From Archegozetes longisetosus (Eukaryota > Arthropoda > Arachnida > Sarcoptiformes > Trhypochthoniidae): DNA of 64,000 nt. Where the stretch lies: assembly GCA_018873245.2 (NCBI GenBank), contig JAEMBT020000004.1:7791073-7855072 (forward strand), read 5' to 3'. The notes under the pieces were generated by a model that worked only from the letters and a program-made list of their open reading frames with translations, was not told the origin of the DNA and ran no database searches. The first letter of the stretch is position 1. Each line of letters opens with the position of its first letter. The translations under genes and the position numbers were made by a program. Positions 48,201 to 60,305 of this stretch are shown piece by piece.

Positions 48201-49860
48201 CTGAACCATATCTTAGTAGTTGTGATATTAAGCTTACCGTTTCATTGTGATTGACTGCGAACACGATCTTCAGGCACTAAAATCTGGAATTATTTGTTAG
48301 GCTAAGCTAAGGGTTTGTTGTAGTCTCCAGTCTCTAAGGCCCGCATCATTTCAATTAAAACTAAGTAATCGTTCTGTCTGGTAGCGCCCGCATCGATAAT
48401 GAATATTACGGTAAAGAACAAGTGACCCCACGTGATAAGCCGAAGAGCCCTATTAAAACCAACCTAACAAAACCTGGCCATATGTGGTCCTGTCAAATAA
48501 TTACTCTTTTTGCCACATGTTTGCAGCTTTTTCTCATCATATTTCATATGATCAATATGTTTTTTGTGACATCTCATATGAATTTTGCTTGTTTTCTACA
48601 TCTCAACAATAAAATAAATGACTCATTAACTGCTTTTTTCAGTTATTCATTCTAAAGGAGGTTCGAATTGTTGCTTCGACTTCTTAGCCATTTTAGATTA
48701 ATTCAGCTAAGTTTGATCAAATTTTTACTAGGTATGATTTTATTGAGTAATTATTCAATTTTCCACTTTTTAGTGGAAAATTTTGCATAAAAATAATATT
48801 TAGCAAAGATAACGAGGTCACAATTCATCTGTAATAACACCTGGCAATAAATTTCATACAATTCAGATCTCAAATGAAGACTAATTAGTAGTTCACATGC
48901 TGCATAGGGCAATAGCAACAGCAGTGAGTAATATTAAATACAGCAACGATTCTCCAATTTAGACAATATTTTTTTCAACGAAAAGCCCTAAAAGGTAGAA
49001 CTGCTTAAAGAATGCTTGTCTGTTTCTCTAAAACTTTCTAATAACTCTCACAAATTTCAGTTCTTCCCCAAAATAAAAAATATTATTTGAGCATTCATAA
49101 AACATAGATTTAGTGACGATAATTTTCTTTATACTTGACTAAGCTTAGTCTGAAAGGTATAAGTTTAAAGAATTTTATTTGTACAAAAAGCTACAATCCA
49201 ATGAATCAGTTTATTCACTCCAGACCTCACTTTGTGTATATAAGTTTATAATTTGATAATTGAACAAAATTACTATGATTATTATCTTTATTGGTTTCTA
49301 AAACCACAAGAATTGATGCGAAATTTGCATTTAGTGGGTTCCAAATGGTAGGAAAACGACCAGAAACGGTTGCCCGCATTATAGAGCACTTTCAATATTT
49401 GTCGATAACACTTCCTGCAGATGTTTTGTAGCTATTAATTAATTTTCAATACAGCATGCCTATTCCATCCAAGTCAATCCAGTTGAATTTAGCTTGAGTT
49501 ATATCTAATTTTGGCGATTATTTGTTTGGATTGATCCTTAATCCTAATGTTGACCCTATCGCTAATTAAATATTAAATCTTTGTAGTGATGAAGTAAATA
49601 AACTAAAGTCACTCTGCAATTGGTTGTCGATCGCACAACTGTGGCTCTGTCTGCACGTTCAAAATTGCTTTTAACCTATCAATAGATAAATAAACTGATC
49701 ACTTGTACAATAGGCATGAATGTCTAGATTAATACCAGCTCGAAATATTTTCCGTCACTAAGTGATAGACAGCGAAGTCTTAGACACTTCATCCTTATTG
49801 CGTCTGTTATTAAAATGATAAAAAGTTTGATTAATAACTAGTTATTAAAGAATTAAATTT
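45240..49860. other. Intergenic stretch without an identified gene
   Basis: AT-rich DNA with several short GC-richer patches (about 46120-46190, 46960-47150, 48300-48480, 49310-49430) whose open frames look faintly protein-like but match nothing I can name and are of lengths expected by chance. It contains a foldback structure at 48066-48124. A gene with small, fast-evolving exons could hide here. Confidence 0.5.
48066..48124. repeat. Imperfect foldback, about 25-bp arms, 10-nt loop
   Basis: The left arm (48066-48090) and the reverse complement of the right arm (48101-48124) share TATAATG(A/G)GCG and TATTA with a few mismatches and one extra base. The loop is CTGATTAAAC. It could be a small DNA-transposon foldback or a transcribed hairpin. 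Confidence 0.7.
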
Positions 49861-49871
49861 AATTTGATTGA

Positions 49872-52263
49872 TTAAAACGTAACAGTTAACGAACCGACTG
49901 CTTTGCTGCTTCTGTCAGAGAAACGTAAAGTGGCTGAATCCCAACGCACTTCGATTCTCTCAATTTGTTGGCAATTATTCGCAATAGAGAAAATCAAAGA
50001 ATCCACATGTATTTTTTGATGAATTTTTTGACAACAGCCTTCAGGCATCCCCATAACAAGAATTCTGTAATAGCAATTTATCTAATTTTATAGTCTTAAT
50101 AAATATTGTGTTGGGCCTCAATTATAAATGTTTTGTAAATAATATACGATAATTTGAATTGATTACTGATATTTACTTAATATTCTTAAGCCACGACAAA
50201 ACTGTGACCCAAAATGATTCCGTTAGGTGAGGCAAACCCGATAACTGCAATCCTCTAAGCATTGGTGCTTGAATTTTGAGAAACTTTAGCAGTATTTCTT
50301 CAGAAACATTCTCATTGCGATCCAGATCTAACGCAATCAGTGACTTCGTGTTTCCCTTTTCCATAAATTCATATAGAACCAAGTCAGTGAAGCAGTCTTG
50401 TTGACCAGCGCTTAAATAGCGTAAGGCTGGGATGCGACACAATACATCCATTAAGCATTCAGTGGACAGTTCTGTTGCTGTTATGTCTAGTTCTTGGAGA
50501 TTTGTTTTTTCCCATTCAACTGACATCATATGATCGCTTTGCAAACCTATTTCATTTTATAAAGGTTTCGTTAAAACTAGTAAAATACTCAGAAATTTTA
50601 AAACTTATGTAAACTTGACTGACTTGTGTGCTGCATAAGAAGACATCGAAGTCTTTTGCATCGATGAAACAAAAGCTTTAGTGTGCTCCCGGTAAATTTG
50701 GTACAGAAATCAAGAGATAAACACTCAAGTTGTATACAATTACTGCTGAGGGACTCGACATGACTGTCGTCAACAAAATTGATTCCAAACAAGTTAACAA
50801 CTCTCAAGTTGGGAACAGCACTTTTCAGCTTATGAATATTGACCACTTCGTAGATTTCTTCTTCTTCCTCTTCAACTGCTTTCTCGTAAGTTCCGACTAA
50901 ATGCAATACCTCTAAACCGTTTATAAAATTGTAGATTTTTCTCATAAATCCTTCCATGAAAATGACTTCAGACAAGCAGATACACATCGTTCGTAATTTA
51001 GTGGGAAACGAGTGTAAATCATTGAAATCATGCAATTGCATGGCTGTCGAAAAGTCTAACAACATACTTGTCAGGTTCGGACATTTATTGGCTAATTCGT
51101 GCAAAACAGTGTGAGTTATCAATTCAATAGGCAGTTCGATGTATCGCAATGATGGACCTAATAATGAATAAAGAATGAGAAAGTTGTCCGAAAAGTACTT
51201 CAGTCATTCTCAAACCAAAACGGATGGAAATTAGAGCGAGAAGTGATTCCATGCTCGTTACGTGAAGTCCAGACACATCAGGCCTAAGAGAAACATGGGT
51301 CCATAATTTGGAATCGCACGAAATCATTCTCCATTTCTTGCAGACTCGCGCCAAACGTGACACTTCTCGATGCGGTAAATAGCTGAAGATCTTAAGAAGT
51401 ATTTTGTCCGGCAGTTTGTCCAGAGTCTAAAAAACATTTTATGGAAATTTCTAAGGGAACATATTTTTGATTGTCAAATTACAGCATCGACTCTATTGAT
51501 GCTATAAATATGAACATGAAATAATCTATAATCAATATAAGACTATAATGGGTCTATCATAATAGTTGTTAAATGACTGAAAAACTCTCAAGTATCGAAG
51601 AAGTTTGAATTTATTGGCTACATTCATGATAAGTTTGTCTATATTTATCTATGAATTTTCAATGCCATACATAAACTTGTGATATACTTAATCCATGTTA
51701 CGTTTTGAATGGTCGCTTTATTAAATGATAAGTACTCAATGTTCTCGAACAACAAATATGCCTTAAATGTGAACATGCCTTTACTTGAATTTTGAGGATT
51801 TTCAATCTTACTATTCATAATTTGCTACATTTTTTCAAGAGATAAGGTTATAACTGAACTGCAATTCTGCAAAGTATATACTATAAATATCTGAAGCATG
51901 AAGCTATTTGATTACTTCACACAAAACATACAATATTATCAGTACGAACCAATTATGATCTAACTATAATGTTTACTTTTGATTAAACTAAAAAAAACAC
52001 TGTGTTATTTATTTTGAAAATATGAACCAAATTAGGAGAATGAGAAGCATAATCTGTTATTAAGTGTTTATAGAAACAGACCTAACTCGAGCATAATAGA
52101 GGTAAGAGGAACACAGTCAATAAGGGATGCCTACCGTGTGATGAGTTTGAACTCCATTTTTGATATTAAAGCTGCTTCCCTGTTGGTTTGACTCTTTAAT
52201 ATTCGCAAGAGCTGCAGAAGAAACGTCTTGCGTGACGGCCCACATCGAAATTCTTCTATCCAT
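49872..52263 (-). CDS. F-box and leucine-rich-repeat protein (FBXL-type)
   Basis: Five exons on the minus strand, 52135-52263, 51216-51426, 50624-51157, 50177-50546 and 49872-50064, sum to 1437 nt, 478 residues. The first exon (MDRRISMWAVTQDVSSAALA onward) is separated by a 708-nt intron; its phase and the following F-box support it. The F-box spans about residues 44-88 (LDKLPDKILLKIFSYLPHRE, then VCKKWRMIS). Behind it are irregular cysteine-containing LRRs (LANKCPNLTSMLLDF, SSNCIQLECLSLDFC, FHRCKRLRCLLMQH) and a conserved-looking tail with RWDSATLRFSD. F-box/LRR proteins are substrate receptors of SCF ubiquitin ligases: the F-box binds SKP1 and the LRRs bind the target. I cannot assign the subfamily. 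An acidic run of Glu residues lies in the middle of the LRR region. Confidence 0.88.
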
Positions 52264-52993
52264 AGTTGTTTCGGTTGGGCTTTATATATAAGAATAAAAG
52301 GGAAGAGAATAGTGGGGGAAACAAGAAAATGGCATGAGTATTTAACAAATTCTAATTTAAATTCTCTTTATTTTACTGTAAACTGCTCAAGTTTATTTAT
52401 ATCTCATTTTTAATTTGCTCCTATAATTAGAAACCTAAAAGTTACGCTTAAACTCAATCCCAAAGCAGTGCGCATCTCATCCCTTCAGTTTTTATGTCAA
52501 GTAATACTTTTCTCATCTACATTGGTTTGCTTTTATTTTCAAAATTTATTTCTAACTCAACTAAAATGTTATCAGCATTACTCTGTATATTAAGAATCAG
52601 ATTAATAATGGATTCAGTTCAGTCTGGTGAGTTAAAGCTTGACAAAATTAAACTGGTATTTGAACACTCCATAACTGATAGGTATGCTTCACAAGTGCAT
52701 CAATACATTGTCTGTATGATTGTAAATGGAGAGCTTGAGTTAAGATGCACTCAAAGCGCTCTTTTACAAAAATGCTCTTTACTTTTTGTGAGATATGAAC
52801 TTTTTTCAATCGATCATAAGACCGAACTATGGGTTTTTACTTTTGAACTTGAATTTTTAAATTAGTTATGTATTACTATTATTAATCATTTGATAAGAAC
52901 ATTATCTGGATGATTAGATCCACAAAGTATGAGAATAGAATCAAATTTTACTAAAACAAACTAAATATTTGAAACAGCAATTCATTTTTAATT
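52264..52993. other. Spacer between the F-box and kinase genes
   Basis: Contains the presumed F-box promoter. A plus-strand frame of 123 codons from an ATG at 52494 has a hydrophobic N-terminus but resembles no known protein; I regard it as probably accidental. Confidence 0.5.
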
Positions 52994-52999
52994 TTTATT
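52994..52999 (-). terminator. Candidate poly(A) signal of the kinase gene
   Basis: AATAAA on the minus strand about 90 nt downstream of the kinase stop codon. Confidence 0.5.
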
Positions 53000-53089
53000 T
53001 GAAACTATCGATGAACTATTTTTATAAGTCAGATTTTTTATACTAAATTCAAACTTAGATCGAAAGTATTGAAACAAATATAGCTGCAA

Positions 53090-53971
53090 TTAAAGACCTC
53101 TTCTCTTAACCCACGGATGTTCTAATACTTGAGCCAAAGAGATACGAGTGCTTTCCTTTGGATCAAACATCTTTTCTTGTAGATCTCTCAAATCTCTAGG
53201 AAATTCTTTAACGTATCTGCCTTTTATAAAATTAGGGTCTGTTTGTTCCTTAAGCATAGCTTTAGAATCGTTGAAATGAAAGGGAAACTTATTGTTAAGC
53301 ATAGCAAATAAAACGACTCCCATCGCCCAAACATCAGCCTTAAACGGATCGTAAGGCCTTTTGGCCACTATTTGTGGGCTATAATACGGTTGGGTTCCAC
53401 AAAAGGTATCGCTAAGTATCACGCTCTTAGTGTTTTCGTCGTAAGTCTCTTTAGCAAAACCAAAATCGGTCAGTTTTGCGTCATTTTGGTCATTAAGTAA
53501 TATATTATCGACTTTGATATCTCGATGAGCCATATGTAGCTTTGAGTGTAAAAAATTCAAAGCGTCGCAAACTTGCGTAAACCAATAACAGGCTAACGGC
53601 TCCTTTAAGGCTTTGTTCTCCTTTATGTATTGAGCCACATCACCATTCGAAGCAAACTCCATGAATATATAGATCTTATTATTGGCTCTGAAGATGTCAT
53701 AAATGCGAATCACGTTCTCGTGCTTTATTTCTATCAAAGCTGCCAATTCTCGCGGCAAAAACTTTTCTTTAAACTTGTCACTCACTTTATCCAAATCCAT
53801 GACCTTTACGGCACAAAATTCTTCGGTTCCAACCTTTATCGCTTTAAATACCTGCCCAAATGAACCTGCACTTAATTGATTCAAGACTTTATATCCTTTT
53901 TTCTTAAACACTGCCTCAGTCTTGGCATCAATTAGTTGCTCTTTGTGCTCTTTTCTTGGCTTATCTGTCAT
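53090..53971 (-). CDS. Testis-specific-kinase-like Ser/Thr protein kinase, intronless
   Basis: A single exon of 293 residues from the ATG at 53971; an in-frame GTG nine codons upstream is not used. It is almost only a kinase domain (about 25-290). Visible elements: glycine loop LSAGSFGQV (the first Gly of GxGxxG is Ser34), catalytic Lys56 in CAVKVM, helix C Glu75, hinge MEFASNGD, catalytic loop MAHRDIKVDN (Asp151), DFG at 169-171, activation segment FCGTQPYYSPQ, and KADVWAMGVVLFAMLNNKFPF. The spacing and the DVWAMGV and SKAML segments fit the TSSK branch of the CAMK group. The APE motif reads SPQ (198-200), losing the Glu that normally pairs with a conserved Arg, although Lys, both catalytic Asp residues and Asn are intact, so activity is plausible. 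TSSKs act in sperm differentiation; intronless copies are common and suggest an origin by retroposition. Confidence 0.93.
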   Translation of the reverse strand: MTDKPRKEHKEQLIDAKTEAVFKKKGYKVLNQLSAGSFGQVFKAIKVGTEEFCAVKVMDLDKVSDKFKEKFLPRELAALIEIKHENVIRIYDIFRANNKIYIFMEFASNGDVAQYIKENKALKEPLACYWFTQVCDALNFLHSKLHMAHRDIKVDNILLNDQNDAKLTDFGFAKETYDENTKSVILSDTFCGTQPYYSPQIVAKRPYDPFKADVWAMGVVLFAMLNNKFPFHFNDSKAMLKEQTDPNFIKGRYVKEFPRDLRDLQEKMFDPKESTRISLAQVLEHPWVKRRGL

Positions 53972-56900
53972 TTTATAATTAATACTTCTATTATTCACAA
54001 GTATTATTCAAAATGACAGCTTATTTCAATTTTTCTATTAATTCAAAACCATTTAAAACAGCGATATTTGTATTTCAAACAATGTACTGTTAAAGCATGC
54101 ACGTGCTGCAAAAAAAATCCAACATATAAGTGCTATGATTACTACTTATTTTTTTATAAATTAGGATATCCTCAAATATCGTCAAATTTGAATGTTATTC
54201 AAACTAGGATGTTTGGCATCAATTTCAAGTTTCATTTTAGCATTTATTCGTTTCAGAGATCATCTCTTTTTCCAATCTATTTGAACTTCAAATAAATCAT
54301 TGTTTTCAAAGCTATGTTTTGCAATTTCTTTTAGTTGAACATCTAAAATTTGTTCGCATATAATTCAAAATGATTTCTTATCGAGAAGTCTCAAAACGAC
54401 AGCAAACTTAATTGATGATAGTTTGACTTCAAAAATAATAAAGTAGTTTATTTTTCGAAAAGTTACCAGCAACTCATTTTAAACTTAAAAACGTATTCAA
54501 AACAGAAATGCAAAATAGTCTAATTCTTTGATTAGATTAAGACTAAGAGGGAGCCAAGAGCAATTTATTAATAAGAAAACACTTGAAGGCCATGACTAAA
54601 ATTTAAGTTTTTTCTTAAGAGCCTAGCTAGGTTTCATGATACATCTAAATTTTGCCAACGATCGAAATAAGTTAACTTCTAACTGATTAATATCTCAAAT
54701 TCTAAACTTGATGATCACAAAACCTTTATGATCATAAACTTGATGATAAAGAAATATGGTGAAAGGCTACACGGATTGAATGCGTGCACAACTATAAAGT
54801 TTGCTCTCTAAGACTGAGGATTGTTTATTATATTAATCTATATAAGTGTGTATGCTGTACAAATATTCGATTCAATGTTAAACTTCCTGTTAGATAAACT
54901 TGAATAGTGAATCAATGAAAAAATATTTTCTTTCAACTTTATTTCAATGAATTAGACTGAGAATCATATCTACCGTAATCAATAACAGTGAATGCCATTC
55001 TAGTGAATGGCATTTTTGAGTTATTCATGTACTTCTCGAAATGATGATATATTTTGATCTGTTAGTAAACTAGATCAATTCCAGATTACTTTGCTATGAC
55101 TTGAAAATTGTTGTCTCTGCTCTTACTAATAGGTACAAGTGACTGACTAGTCATTTTTCAATCAGGTGTCAACTTACGGGCTCAAGCGTCATTAATTAAA
55201 CAAGTTTTAAAAGGCATCATATTTTTTAGTCTTATTATTTAGACAATTAGCTGCCAAAGTGATCGAATCAAACCAAGCCTTTTAAAAGCTTGAAGCTTAG
55301 AGAATGAATCCTGTAGAGAGAGAAAAAATATTTTTGCTAATTTTTATTTAGCAATTTTGAGTGAATTACAATTTAAAGTGAACCAATATTTACAGAATGA
55401 TCAGTAAGTAATCAAAAGTATCATTTTTATGAGAGGCGATATACTACCGCTATTTGAGGCCAATTAATGTAAAAGTATCCTGGGTATTATTTATTGAGTT
55501 TCGTCATACTAACAGAATAATTGTTTGATTATTAAAATATGAGAGCTTAATACGAAATCTGTATTTGTATAAACCTAAGCAAATATAATAAGCTTTGCAA
55601 AATTGACTATTCTAAATTTTTAATTTATAGTTTTGTCAATTTTACATAAAATAGCTCATTTCCACATTTTTATAGGTATATTTCTGATTAAAAGTTAAAT
55701 TATAATTTAGCACTAATCAAAGTTGTGTTGAAAAGTATTTGCGTTTAATTGTGACTAAGCCTTGGGTATAAAATAATTAACAGAGTTTGCGCTCAGTCAA
55801 CATATACACTTGTCAAAATATAGCCAAACGAGGTTTATATGAATTACTCCGAATTTCATAACTTTAACAACGGTCAAATTTCAGTGGCACGATACAACTT
55901 TTCTAAATTTTACCAATTGTTTCTATCAAGCTCTGTCAAAATAACTCATTTGATAGATCAAAAATCTTATGTTCAACAATATCCTCTAAAAATTCAAACT
56001 TGCTCAATTTGTTCGTAGTTTTTATGATTGAAGTCCTTCACTTGAAAAGTAAGTCAATTTAAAGAACTAACTTTTAGCATGATTGAAAAGTGATAGCATT
56101 CTTAGCAGAATAGTTAGATGGCTGTTGCGAAGCATAACTTCTCTTTGAAGTTCTTTATGCTATGCTTGCAACCAATGCCAACCAGTTAGAAGACAGTGAA
56201 CTAAAGACCAGCCCATAGTTGTGCGCTTTCCTTACATTTAAAAATCCCATCTGTTATATAAACTTAAAGAAAATATAGATAATGTATTTGATGATTCAGA
56301 TTATGAGATATTAGTCAACCTTACGTAAGTTGAATACTATAAATTTCTAATTTGTTGTACTAGCTTGTCATTTTTCTAGAATTGCACTTCAATGGTCACA
56401 ATATCGCTTGAACATTTTCAACATTTAAGGTGACTGTTATTTGTGGACTTATGCCTTAATGATCATTTTATTTAAAGTAAGTTGAACATTTTCAAACGTG
56501 CAAAGTAATGTCAAATACTTTTCATATTTGTAATGCATCACATTTAAATATTTGGGAGTTTAATATTAATGTTTATTATTGTAAAGTTGTCTAATAGTGT
56601 AGCCAACTTACGACACTAAATATAGAGTACAATGATTCTATATAAAAATATGCGATCTCGAAATTTCCTATAATAGATTGATAACTTGAGAATGCGCTCA
56701 AATCTATGAACATCCTTTCTAACAATTGTAGAGATATTATTGAGTATATATTAGTTTGTGGTATCATTTAATAACTGCTAATGCAACGAATTTATAAAAC
56801 GATCATTTCAGTCAATATGGACATTTTGAAGCCATTTAGATTTAAACTACAATAATTGCTGACTTCAATTTGTAAACCCTTTGATAAGAAGCCTAACAGA

Positions 56901-57421
56901 CTTTTTCTTTAGATTACTATTGACTTATTTAAGTCAAACTCATTATGGATTGAATAGGAATAACTGAAAGCATAAATATGTCTGAAGGATAAGCAAAATT
57001 GTCGATTCAAATGAGAACACACTTAAATTCTTCCTAAAGCTATTAAATATTACAACAAATTTTGTTTTGTATAGCATTGAAAGATCGAACTGAATGTTAA
57101 CGCGCTTTTGCGTCAATTAAAAGTGAAAAGGAGCCCATTCGTTAGTTTGATCTTTCTAACAGATCTCCCGCCAGTCAATCTTCAGTTTTCAAGTTTTAAG
57201 AGAAGGTTAACATAAAGTAGTTGTAAGTTATAGTTTCTATTTGAGATATTTCGAGAATCATTTAAATAAACAACTTTATTGTGAAGCTGTGCAAAACCTA
57301 GAAAATGGCATAAGTTGTAACAAATTAACTGGTTTGCAGGTCTCTGGGATAATGATATTACAGCTCTAACAATCAATCACCACTTGCCCACATCTGCAGC
57401 TCATTCTAACTTTCTGATGCA
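53972..57421. other. Intergenic stretch without an identified gene
   Basis: AT-rich, no recognisable exon. It must contain the promoters of the kinase (left) and ZIP13 (right), which face away from each other. A small perfect hairpin lies at 54991-55014. Confidence 0.55.
54991..55014. repeat. Perfect 10-bp hairpin with 4-nt loop
   Basis: AATGCCATTC and GAATGGCATT flank TAGT. No open frame is attached and no T-run of a bacterial terminator follows; function unknown. Confidence 0.8.
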
Positions 57422-59964
57422 ATGGATGTCATTATAAAAAACTATTTACTCTCCATTCACATCTATTGCAACTCTTTTTTCAACGGTTATCAAACATGGT
57501 TTTTATCGATATTATCCTCTGGTTTAGTTGGTCTCACAGGGATCTTACCAATACTTATAATTCCCTTGAACGACGATAATTATATTTCAGGTAAGTTTGA
57601 TAGTTTTCGAGCAGTCATTCTTAAATGAGACCATATGAGATCAATGATTTTTGTATGAGTGTTAAAAGAATTTCACTTCAATTTTATAAATTAATCATCA
57701 GTGCTTTTAGAAAATAACTCAATTTGAGCTTCAAACAAATTTTTAGTATAAAGGGCACAATAAACTTAAAAATACGAGCTTAGATAAGATGTTGGAAAAC
57801 ACGGCAGTTGTAAATATACATTAGAGTATAACTTATAAATTGAAGATATGAGATATCTTTTACGAATCCAGGAATCGAAAAATAGTGAACCATATAATTT
57901 AAACGATTCAACTAAAATGTTTATCAACTAACATTTAAGGCTACAGTGAGGCAGTCAATAAAATGAGAATATTGTGAAAAGTTTCAGATAATCTTATCTA
58001 TCATAGTAGACCACCACATCTTCAAAATTTCATGCCTACCAGACCTTATATCCGCTGAAACAAGCGATATCTACTTTTGATCGGTCGATGCAGATACTGC
58101 TGCAGAGTTTTAATTGGTAGTTATCGTTTTCGCTGTGAATATTCACGAATGTTTTGATTATAGAGATTAAAAGCTTTTTGAATAGATACAAATTATTGTT
58201 AAATAGTATTCACACGTTTGTTTTATACCTCATGTGTGAGCTAAATATTTTCAACTCTGGAGTCAATCAGTTTTGAGGAATAGGAAATTAAACACTAAAT
58301 GAAAGATGAATAGAAAAATTAGAAATTAGAAACCTAATTTATAGATTACACCGTTGACTAGTCAAATGTAAAGTTATGCTAATTTTCAAACAGGATTCAA
58401 TGCAAACTAGATTTAATTATGATTAACTTTTAATTTCTTGTTTCCTATCAATCTAGCTATTGAATTATCGTACGGGCCATAATATTAATAATTAGACCTT
58501 GTTTTATAATACAATCGTTTGCAAGTTTGTGTAGTACTATTGGCTTGTTTGAGATTCATAAACACTTCAGCTTATTTTAATAGATTTGCACAATGGTAAT
58601 AATCGTTGCAACAAATATTTTATCTATTTTTAGGCCAAAGCAAAGATTACGACTTCTATTGAGTTTTGCTGTCGGAAGTTTATTAGGAGATGTATTTTTG
58701 CATTTACTTCCAGAAGCGTGTAAATTATCGCTCAAGTCGGGCATTTCACCACATTCTACATATCATACACTTGGAATTTGTGTTCTCTCTGGAATTTTTA
58801 TATTTGTAATCATTGAAATTATTTTTAACAGTCACGTCAACGTAGATGAAGAGGTATAAAAAATCATTAATTTCATACCATATTAATTAATAGTCGTCTG
58901 AAAGGCATGGACTTTAAAAATCTGAAGTGATCGCAAAGTCAAGACTTTAGAATCTATGCTCACGAATAAGTTTGATTATATTAAATAGGAAACTTTGGAA
59001 ACTGTTTTAGGACTAATCAGAGCCAAAATTGGAGCTCAAGCGCAAAACTAACTTTAGCGTACTTCAGACCCTAAAACTGAATCTCTCATTAAAATTAAAA
59101 TTTAATAGCAATACAGGTGGCTTAAAAATGATTTGTTTCAACTTCCAACTAATATGATAATAAATTTATTTTTATAGCTTTACTCACAAAAGACTCGAGA
59201 TAATGACACTAAACTCGGCACTGTGAACGCATCTAAAAATGATATCTTATCAGATCATCAAATTAATTGTTATCCAAACTTTCATAATAAAGAAAACAAT
59301 AATTGTTCAAAAAACAAATTAAATGAATGTTCAACTAAGAAGAATGTCAAAGAGATTGCCAAAAGCAAACCCATTAAAACAATCGGTTATTTAAATTTGT
59401 TAGCCAACGGGCTCGACAACTTCACACATGGTTTGGCTGTTGCGGCTAGTTTTATAGCTGGAATCAAGGTATGCATCAATAAATATTAGCACAGATTAGT
59501 CAATCAAATATCAACTTAAATATTCTCTCTGATAGATTGGACTCTTGACTACATTTGCGATAATTATTCATGAAATTCCTCACGAAGTCGGAGATTTTGC
59601 AATTCTTATGAAATCAGGATTTTCGAAATGGGATGCGATGAAAGCACAATTATCTACGGCTAGTATTGGAATACTTGGTGCCATTTTCGCGCTTTGGTTC
59701 GATTGCATAAACAAGGCTAAAATTCAGATCTGGGTTTTGCCATTCACTTGTGGTGGTTTCATCAACATAGCACTCATCAGCATTTTGCCAGAACTATTGA
59801 GAGAAGATGATCCATGGTTTGAACCTTTCAATCAATTTATTCACTTATCGTTTAATTTATTTAAGAAAATGACCCCTTTCTTTAGGGAATCACTAAAGCA
59901 AGCATTAGTTCTCGGATGTGGAATTGGTGTGATGGCACTAGTCAACTGCTTGGATCATTTATAG
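57422..59964 (+). CDS. SLC39A13: Zinc transporter ZIP13 (SLC39A13 orthologue)
   Basis: Four exons, 57422-57594, 58634-58853, 59178-59468 and 59536-59964, sum to 1113 nt, 370 residues (human 371). Helix 1 is FLSILSSGLVGLTGILPILI; then LLSFAVGSLLGDVFLHLLPEA. A hydrophilic Asn/Lys-rich loop sits in exon 3. The zinc-binding helices follow: NLLANGLDNFTHGLAVAASF (helix 4) and HEIPHEVGDFAI (helix 5, the LIV-1 metalloprotease-like motif), then WVLPFTCGGF and the final LPELL. ZIP13 moves zinc (and in flies iron) across Golgi/ER or vesicle membranes. The weak point is the first junction: only a donor GTTTGA at 57595, ignoring the better-looking GTAAGT four bases earlier, keeps the frame with exon 2; a small extra exon in the 1039-nt intron is the alternative. 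It is convergent with COX15. Confidence 0.93.
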
Positions 59965-60243
59965 TCAATATGTTGTCAATTTGTTGGTCAAAAGAGATTG
60001 TAAAATATTTTGAGACTGTGATAAACATCGATGTCATTGATATGTTATTAAATCCTTGTTTATTCTTTCGGCGTATAAAAGCAAACAAAAAGCATAAAAG
60101 AAGATGAAGATGGAACTCAAAAATACTTTGATACTATTTGTTGCACAATTTATTACAATTTGATATTTAATTTGCAGAAATCGGTCATACTCAAAAATAG
60201 TCCCGAAGTTTAAATTATACACATTTTCTATGTGTAAACAATT

Positions 60244-60256
60244 AATAAAATTTATT
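60244..60256. terminator. Back-to-back poly(A) signals for ZIP13 (+) and COX15 (-)
   Basis: AATAAA on the plus strand (60244-60249) is followed one base later by TTTATT (60251-60256), which is AATAAA on the minus strand. The first lies 280 nt after the ZIP13 stop, the second 50 nt after the COX15 stop. The 13-bp near-palindrome can thus end both convergent transcripts, with overlapping 3' ends. Confidence 0.55.
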
Positions 60257-60305
60257 TAAAGATGTTTTAGATGATTCTTAACGCTATTTAAAATGTGAAC
60301 AAACA

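Noticed and set aside
48305-48463. Minus-strand open stretch containing IIDAGATR, reminiscent of a retropepsin active site (D-T/S-G-A)
   Set aside because: Only about 50 codons, the active-site residue is Ala instead of Thr/Ser, and no other protease or reverse transcriptase motif is nearby.
49278-49430. Plus-strand open stretch with a protein-like segment (GKRPETVARIIEHFQ)
   Set aside because: Unrecognised, no flanking exon found; the region also carries repeat-like words, so it is not called a gene.
52494-52865. 123-codon open frame with a hydrophobic N-terminus
   Set aside because: No family resemblance and no neighbouring exon; a few frames of this size are expected by chance in AT-rich DNA.
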